Shown here piece after piece: positions 59,522 to 64,000 of a DNA stretch of 64,000 nt; position 1 is the stretch's first letter, and each line of letters begins with the position of its first letter. The stretch is from Ferrovibrio terrae (GTDB taxonomy: Bacteria > Pseudomonadota > Alphaproteobacteria > Ferrovibrionales > Ferrovibrionaceae). The translations under genes were made by a program, and so were the position numbers. The notes under the pieces are model-generated. The model was not told the origin of the DNA and ran no database searches. It was given only the letters and a program-made list of their open reading frames with translations. The stretch covers positions 2,764,001-2,828,000 of the forward strand of contig NZ_CP041636.1 in assembly GCF_007197755.1 (NCBI RefSeq), written 5' to 3'.

Positions 59522-59842
59522 ATGGTGCGCGCACTGATCAGTGTTCCGAAGACGGCGAAAAAAGGCGAGGTCATCGAGATCAAGACGCTGATCTCGCATG
59601 TGATGGAAACCGGCTATCGCCCGGATGCCACCGGCAAGGTGGCGCCGCGCGACATCCTGCGGCGCTTCACCTGCCGCTATAACGACGAGGAAGTGTTCAG
59701 CGCCGACCTCTGGCAGGCGGTTGCCGCCAATCCCTTCATCAGCTTCACGACCGTGGCCACCGCCAGCGGTACGCTCAGCTTCACCTGGACCGGCGACAAC
59801 GGCTTCTCGCAGACCGAGACGGCGGCGATCACGGTTACATGA
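59522..59842 (+). CDS. soxZ: SoxZ, SoxY partner protein
   Basis: 106 aa. The family motif PKTAKKGEVIEIKTLISHVMETGY (residues 9-31) and the Ig-like fold with FTCRYNDEEVFSADLWQAV and FTWTGDNGFSQ are clear. It lies 5 bp after soxY and overlaps the soxA start by 4 bp. Confidence 0.87.
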   Translation: MVRALISVPKTAKKGEVIEIKTLISHVMETGYRPDATGKVAPRDILRRFTCRYNDEEVFSADLWQAVAANPFISFTTVATASGTLSFTWTGDNGFSQTETAAITVT

Positions 59843-60591
59843 GTCGTCTCGTCGCCATTCTCCTGCTGCTGTGCCTGCCTGCCGTCGCCGCCGAGCGCCG
59901 CTCGGGTTTCGACTTCATGAGTCCGGCGACGCAGGAGATGCAGCGCGAGGATGCGCTCAATCCCGCCATGCTCTGGGTGGCGGAGGGCGAAGCGCAGTGG
60001 AATGAAACCCCCGCCAATGGCAAATCCTGTGCCGGCTGTCATGGCGACGCGACCGCCAGCATGCGCGGCGTCGCCGCCCGCTATCCCGCTTACGACGAGC
60101 GCAGCGGCAAGGCGATCGACCTGCAGGGCCGCATCAATGCCTGCCGCGCGACGCACCAGCACCAGCCGGCGGCTTTTGATGCCGAAAGCCGGCCGCTGCT
60201 TGGTCTGGCGGCATATCTGGGCCTGCAGTCGCGCGGCCTGCCGGTGCGGGCGCCGGACGATCCCCGGCTGGCGCCAGCGCTCCGGAAGGGCGAGGCGCTG
60301 TTCCACACGGCGATGGGTCAGCTGAATTTCTCCTGCACGCAATGCCACGATGCCAACTGGGGCAAACGGCTGGCCGGTAGTCCGATTCCGCAGGCGCATC
60401 CCACCGGCTATCCGATCTATCGCCTGGAATGGCAGGACATGGGATCGCTGCAGCGCCGCCTGCGCAACTGCATGACCGGCGTGCGGGCCGAGCCATTCCC
60501 TTACGGTGCCGATGAACTGGTGGAGCTGGAGCTCTATCTCAACAGCCGGGCCGCCGGCATGGCGATGGAAACGCCAGCCGTTCGGCCTTAG
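59839..60591 (+). CDS. soxA: SoxA, diheme c-type cytochrome
   Basis: 250 aa, signal peptide ending VAA. Two CxxCH motifs (SCAGCHGD about 62; SCTQCHDA about 168) and the SoxA Cys ligand in RRLRNCMTGVRAEPF (about 217). It binds SoxX and accepts thiosulfate-derived electrons. Closes the soxXYZA set; no soxB or soxCD gene follows in the window. Confidence 0.88.
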   Translation: MSRLVAILLLLCLPAVAAERRSGFDFMSPATQEMQREDALNPAMLWVAEGEAQWNETPANGKSCAGCHGDATASMRGVAARYPAYDERSGKAIDLQGRINACRATHQHQPAAFDAESRPLLGLAAYLGLQSRGLPVRAPDDPRLAPALRKGEALFHTAMGQLNFSCTQCHDANWGKRLAGSPIPQAHPTGYPIYRLEWQDMGSLQRRLRNCMTGVRAEPFPYGADELVELELYLNSRAAGMAMETPAVRP

Positions 60592-60689
60592 GCGTTCGGC
60601 CCTGAACTGGCCACAGCCGCGGCCATTGCGTCTGCACAGGCAAACGTCGATATTCCGTCGCGCGGGCATCTCGCCCATCCGCAGGTTAA

Positions 60690-61394
60690 ATGTCCACCCC
60701 GATCAAGCCTTTGAAGACGTCGCTGCAGGCCGGTCTGCCCGATCGCCTGAACATTGCGCTGCTGTGGCGCGCCGAACAGGCGAAAGTCAGTCTGGATGAT
60801 GTCGCGGCCGCGGTCGGAATCCCGCCGGCGGCGCTGACCGCCAAATGCAGCGGCGGCGCCGATATCCTGTTCCAGGATGTCGAGGCGCTGGAGGACTATT
60901 TCACCGCCATCGGCTTTCCCGGCCTGATCGATGAAGTGCGCCGGCCGCATGGCTGGGCGACTTATCCGCTGCCGATCAGCGTCGCGCGCGACAATCCCAT
61001 CGCCAGCAAGCTGCTCGACCTTGCCGCTGATATCCGAGGCGCCGGGCTGTCGCTGCCGGAATTCCTCGGCGAATGCGGGCTGCTGCCGTATGTGCATATC
61101 ATGGTGAAGACCGATGATGCGATCCGAACCGTGCATTGCGGCGGCTCGGCGGCGGCCAGCGCGGTGAGCGTTGACCGCAGCATCCTCGGCCGCGACCTGC
61201 GCATGCTGAATGATCGCTCCTATGGTTACTTCCTGCACAACCACATTTCGGAACTGCTGCGGCGCGGGCAACCCGATCTGTGCCGGATCACCTCGCCGAC
61301 GCTGCACTATTCGCGGCTCAGCGTGCCGGCCGGCCTGACCGTGGTCAGCTATTCCTTCGACGTCGAGGCCGCCGCGTCCTTCACGTTGCGGTAA
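60690..61394 (+). CDS. unknown protein with helix-turn-helix-like N-terminus
   Basis: 234 aa, not recognised. N-terminal region (RAEQAKVSLDDVAAAVGIPP, about residues 27-46) resembles a short helix-turn-helix; the C-terminal half (LPEFLGECGLLPYVHIMVKT, RSYGYFLHNHISELLRRGQP, SPTLHYSRLSVPAGLTVVSY) is probably a ligand-binding fold. Its end overlaps the convergent LysR gene by 14 bp. Possibly regulates the sox genes, by context only. Confidence 0.55.
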   Translation: MSTPIKPLKTSLQAGLPDRLNIALLWRAEQAKVSLDDVAAAVGIPPAALTAKCSGGADILFQDVEALEDYFTAIGFPGLIDEVRRPHGWATYPLPISVARDNPIASKLLDLAADIRGAGLSLPEFLGECGLLPYVHIMVKTDDAIRTVHCGGSAAASAVSVDRSILGRDLRMLNDRSYGYFLHNHISELLRRGQPDLCRITSPTLHYSRLSVPAGLTVVSYSFDVEAAASFTLR

Positions 61395-62268
61395 GCGCCG
61401 GAACCTCCTCCAGCAGAACGTCCAGCGACGGATTGGTGTTGCTGCGGCGCCAGGCCATATGCAGTTCGGCCACGCGCGCGCCGATATCGATCGGCCGCAG
61501 CACCACGCCACGGAAGCGCAGGTTGATCGCCGCCTGCGGCACCAGCGCCAGACCGAGCCCGGCTTTCACCAGGCCCAGGATCGAATGGATCTGGCTGATA
61601 TGCTGCACATATTGCGGCGCGACGCCGGCTTCGGTGAAAATCGTCGCGAGCAGGTCGTAGAAATAGCGCGCCTCGTAAGGCGAATAGGTGACCAGCGGCT
61701 CGCGGTCGAGATCGGCCAGCGTCACCTCGCGCACCTTGGCCAGCCAGTGGCCTGTGGGTGCTGCCAGCAGCAGCGGCTCGCGCACCACGCAACGCGAGTG
61801 CAGTTCGACCCGGCTGAAGGGCGGACGGATCAGGCCGATATCGATGCGGCCGGCGGTCAGCGCCTCCAGCTGGTCGGCCGACACCATCTCGCGAAGAACG
61901 AGATCAATGTCAGGCGCCGTCTTGCGGAAATGGGCGATCAGGCGCGGCAGGAAATCGTAACCCGACACCGCCGTGAACCCGATGGTGACCGAACCGGCAT
62001 CGCCGCGTGCGGTGCGTTTGGCCGAGAGTGCTGCTGCCTCAGCCAGGCGCAGCAGGCGACGCGCCTCCGGCAGGAAACCCGCCCCGGCCCGCGTGAGAAC
62101 GACCGAGCGGCTGGTGCGTTCGAATAACCGGACCTCAAGCGCATGTTCGAGCAGCTGGATCTGCCGGCTGAGTGGCGGCTGCGTGAGGTTCAGGCGCTTC
62201 GCCGCCCGGCCGAAATGCAATTCCTCGGCGACGGCGACGAAACAGCGGAGTTGGCTCAGTTCAAACAT
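61381..62268 (-). CDS. LysR-family transcriptional regulator
   Basis: 295 aa. HTH LHFGRAAKRLNLTQPPLSRQ (about residues 17-36), and a LysR substrate-binding domain (VTIGFTAVSGYDFLPRLIA). It is divergent from tctC and very likely controls that transporter; three ATYGATC repeats lie in the shared gap. Typical of regulators of organic-acid transport. Confidence 0.87.
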   Translation of the reverse strand: MFELSQLRCFVAVAEELHFGRAAKRLNLTQPPLSRQIQLLEHALEVRLFERTSRSVVLTRAGAGFLPEARRLLRLAEAAALSAKRTARGDAGSVTIGFTAVSGYDFLPRLIAHFRKTAPDIDLVLREMVSADQLEALTAGRIDIGLIRPPFSRVELHSRCVVREPLLLAAPTGHWLAKVREVTLADLDREPLVTYSPYEARYFYDLLATIFTEAGVAPQYVQHISQIHSILGLVKAGLGLALVPQAAINLRFRGVVLRPIDIGARVAELHMAWRRSNTNPSLDVLLEEVPALTAT

Positions 62269-62306
62269 CGATCAAAAGTGGCATCGATCCAAAAAAGGTA
62301 TTGATC
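62267..62306. promoter_or_regulatory. three ATYGATC half-sites for the LysR regulator
   Basis: ATCGATC (62267-62273), ATCGATC (62283-62289) and ATTGATC (62300-62306), spaced 16-17 bp, in the gap between lysR and tctC. Direct repeats with helical-turn spacing are typical of LysR control regions. The first overlaps the lysR start codon. Confidence 0.45.
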
Positions 62307-62401
62307 CATCCCCAAATTAACTCACCAGCGCATAGAATGTCCAATACGATGATCGTTACCAGACGGCTGCAGACCGTCGAAACCACTTGGAGGAACGTCA
62401 G

Positions 62402-63394
62402 ATGAAGACCCGCATGATCCGGGCTGTCGCCCTGTCGGCGCTTGCCGCCGCCGCTGTCATCGCCGCACCGCTCACCGCCGCCAATGCGCAGGACTTCAAG
62501 GGTCCGGTGCGTATCGTCGTGCCGTTTGCGCCGGGCGGCACGTCGGACATTCTCGCCCGCATGATCGGGCCGAAGCTGTCGGATGCGATCAAGACCAGCG
62601 TGGTGATCGAGAACAAGCCCGGCGCCGCCGGCAATCTCGGCGCCGAAGCCGTCGCCAAGGCCAAACCCGATGGCCATACCCTGCTGCTGATGGATGTCGG
62701 CAATCTGTCCACGGCGCCCAGCCTGTTCCCCGACCTCAACTTCAATATCCAGAAGGATCTCGCGCCGGTCGGCATGGTGATGTTCGGCCCCTATGTGCTG
62801 GCCGTGCATCCGTCGGTCGGCGTCTCGACGCCGAAGGAGCTGATCGCCTATGCCAAGGCCAATCCGGGCAAGCTGGCGGTGGCCAATTCCGGCGTCGGCG
62901 CGGTGAACCACATCACCGCCATCCAGATCGCCAAGGGCCTCGGCATCGAATGGAAGAACGTGCCCTACAAGGGCGGTGCGGCGGCCTCGCGCGCGGTGAT
63001 CAGCGGCGAGAGCAACACCATCATCAACGGCACGACCGCGACGCTGCCCTTCGTGGTCAACAAGCAGCTGGTCGGCATTGCCGTCAGCGGCGACGAGCGC
63101 CTGCCGACCGCCAAGGACCTGCCGACCTTCAAGGAAGCCGGGCTCGCCGCGGGCGATGCTGGCACCTGGCAGGGCCTGCTGACCACCGGGGGTAGCCCGG
63201 CGCCGGTGGTGAAGAAGCTGAATGAGGAACTGAAGAAGATCCTCGCGCAGCCCGACGTGCAGGCGAAGATCGCCGAACAGGGCGGCGTGGTGAAGGCCGG
63301 TTCGCCGGAGGACTTCGCCAAGTGGCTCGACACCAGCATCAAGACCTGGGGCGGCGTGATCAAGGAAAACGGCCTGAAGCCGGACGCCAGCTGA
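62402..63394 (+). CDS. tctC: tripartite tricarboxylate transporter, solute-binding protein TctC
   Basis: 330 aa. ATG at 62402 follows GGAGG; signal peptide ends NAQ. Bug/TctC signatures: PFAPGGTSDILARMIGPKL (about 41-59) and VIENKPGAAGNLGAEAVAKA (about 67-86), plus the C-terminal NEELKKILAQPDVQAK. It binds a carboxylate in the periplasm and hands it to TctAB. First gene of the tct unit. Confidence 0.88.
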   Translation: MKTRMIRAVALSALAAAAVIAAPLTAANAQDFKGPVRIVVPFAPGGTSDILARMIGPKLSDAIKTSVVIENKPGAAGNLGAEAVAKAKPDGHTLLLMDVGNLSTAPSLFPDLNFNIQKDLAPVGMVMFGPYVLAVHPSVGVSTPKELIAYAKANPGKLAVANSGVGAVNHITAIQIAKGLGIEWKNVPYKGGAAASRAVISGESNTIINGTTATLPFVVNKQLVGIAVSGDERLPTAKDLPTFKEAGLAAGDAGTWQGLLTTGGSPAPVVKKLNEELKKILAQPDVQAKIAEQGGVVKAGSPEDFAKWLDTSIKTWGGVIKENGLKPDAS

Positions 63395-63404
63395 TCTGTC
63401 GCCA

Positions 63405-63860
63405 ATGCCTAAGCGGATAGACTGGCCGGATCTTCTGCTCGGCCTGTTCCTGCTCCTGGTCGCGACGCTCACTCTTGTCGCGACCAGGAAGCTTGGTATC
63501 GGCACGGCCGCCAATATGGGGCCGGGCTACATGCCGCGCGTGATCGCGATTGCCGTGATGCTGTTCGGTGCATTCTTCACCGGGCGCGGCCTGCTGCGCA
63601 GCCATCTCGGCATCGCCCGCGTGCAGCTGCGGTCGCTGATCGCCATTCCGCTGGCGGTCGCGCTGTTCTCGCTGCTGGTGGAATTCGCCGGTCTGGCGAT
63701 CGCCTCGCTCGTCACCATTATCGTGGCGGCTTATGCCACGCATGAATTCCGCGCCAGGGAAGCCGTGATCTTCGGCGTCGCCATCGCCGCGCTGTCGGTG
63801 CTGCTGTTCGTCCAGGTGCTGTCGCTGCCGCTGCCGATCTGGCCAGACGTGTTCGGGTAA
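63405..63860 (+). CDS. tctB: tripartite tricarboxylate transporter, small membrane subunit TctB
   Basis: 151 aa with four hydrophobic segments (DLLLGLFLLLVATLTLVATR; VIAIAVMLFGAFFTGRGLL; LVEFAGLAIASLVTIIVAAY; VAIAALSVLLFVQVLSLPLP). Weakly conserved small subunit of the TTT family. Lies 10 bp after tctC and 6 bp before tctA. Confidence 0.85.
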   Translation: MPKRIDWPDLLLGLFLLLVATLTLVATRKLGIGTAANMGPGYMPRVIAIAVMLFGAFFTGRGLLRSHLGIARVQLRSLIAIPLAVALFSLLVEFAGLAIASLVTIIVAAYATHEFRAREAVIFGVAIAALSVLLFVQVLSLPLPIWPDVFG

Positions 63861-63866
63861 CGTGCG

Positions 63867-64000
63867 ATGGAACTGCTCGACAACCTGATGCTGGGCCTCT
63901 CGACGGCCTTCCAGCTCAAGAATCTGATGTTCTGCCTGATCGGCGCGCTGATCGGCACCGCCATCGGCGTGCTGCCTGGCATCGGCCCGATCCCGACGAT
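63867..64000 (+). CDS. tctA: tripartite tricarboxylate transporter, large membrane subunit TctA (5' part)
   Basis: ATG at 63867; the reading frame remains open to the window end. The translation includes LIGALIGTAIGVLPGIGP, a hallmark of TctA. The rest of the gene is outside the window. Confidence 0.85.
   Translation, partial: MELLDNLMLGLSTAFQLKNLMFCLIGALIGTAIGVLPGIGPIPT

Noticed and set aside
1-64000. tRNA, rRNA, prophage, insertion sequence or conjugation genes
   Set aside because: None could be recognised in either strand; reading by eye would miss a degraded tRNA.

Overview
The window is a GC-rich alphaproteobacterial chromosome segment, probably from a Rhodospirillales-type, motile, metabolically versatile soil or water bacterium. 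The placement rests on the gene families (alpha-type class Ia ribonucleotide reductase, tandem PAS_5-like proteins, homospermidine synthase, Sox thiosulfate oxidation, many TRAP/TTT solute transporters, FecIR signalling, sigma-54 flagellar promoter) and is an inference. No rRNA, tRNA, insertion sequence, prophage or CRISPR array was seen.

Layout. 1-5304: the 3' end of citramalate synthase, a TrmJ-type RNA methyltransferase, a cupin, a thioesterase, trans-aconitate methyltransferase and a sugar-acid dehydratase. 5305-8157: five tandem paralogous genes of unknown function behind a sigma-54-type promoter and closed by an intrinsic terminator, followed by short tandem DNA repeats. 8158-12083: AbrB-type membrane protein, M14-type deacylase, a small protein, a GNAT enzyme and nrdB. 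12222-14586: ohr-ohrR peroxide defence with its operator, and an adenylate cyclase-like protein. 14751-17841: a lone flagellar hook-family gene with a sigma-54 promoter, two duplicated PAS-type genes and a small protein. 17916-23869: formamidase family, then a fecI-fecR-TonB receptor iron uptake unit and an SPW protein. 23959-29931: nrdA with candidate NrdR boxes, and a giant TipN-like coiled-coil protein. 29947-40933: hydratase, tannase-family lipoprotein, MFS transporter, aspartase, two SDRs, a periplasmic protein plus sensor kinase, lipase-like lipoprotein, HPP protein. 40934-44079: a three-gene LPS/glycan cluster. 44179-50460: polyamine block with ornithine decarboxylase, homospermidine synthase and two divergent ureohydrolases. 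50457-55520: a LacI-controlled TRAP transporter and dehydrogenase operon. 55820-60591: isoquinoline-type molybdenum hydroxylase and soxXYZA. 60690-64000: unknown protein, LysR regulator and the start of a tctCBA transporter.

How genes work together. Ornithine decarboxylase makes putrescine, which homospermidine synthase converts to homospermidine. The decarboxylase is preceded by a leader holding a 10-codon ORF with a strong Shine-Dalgarno sequence, a hairpin over its stop codon and a terminator-like hairpin just before the decarboxylase; this looks like an attenuator and resembles the alphaproteobacterial speF leader. FecI, FecR and the STN-domain receptor form a surface-signalling iron uptake system. 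NrdA and NrdB make one enzyme but lie about 12 kb apart. The LacI protein very likely binds the perfect 19-bp palindrome upstream of its own operon.

Most unusual items: the five-gene sigma-54-associated array (5440-7849); the ornithine decarboxylase leader (48091-48385); a perfect intrinsic terminator inside the first codons of the hydratase at 29947; a SoxY whose C-terminus lacks the usual GGCGG ending; and an SDR enzyme without the YxxxK catalytic motif.
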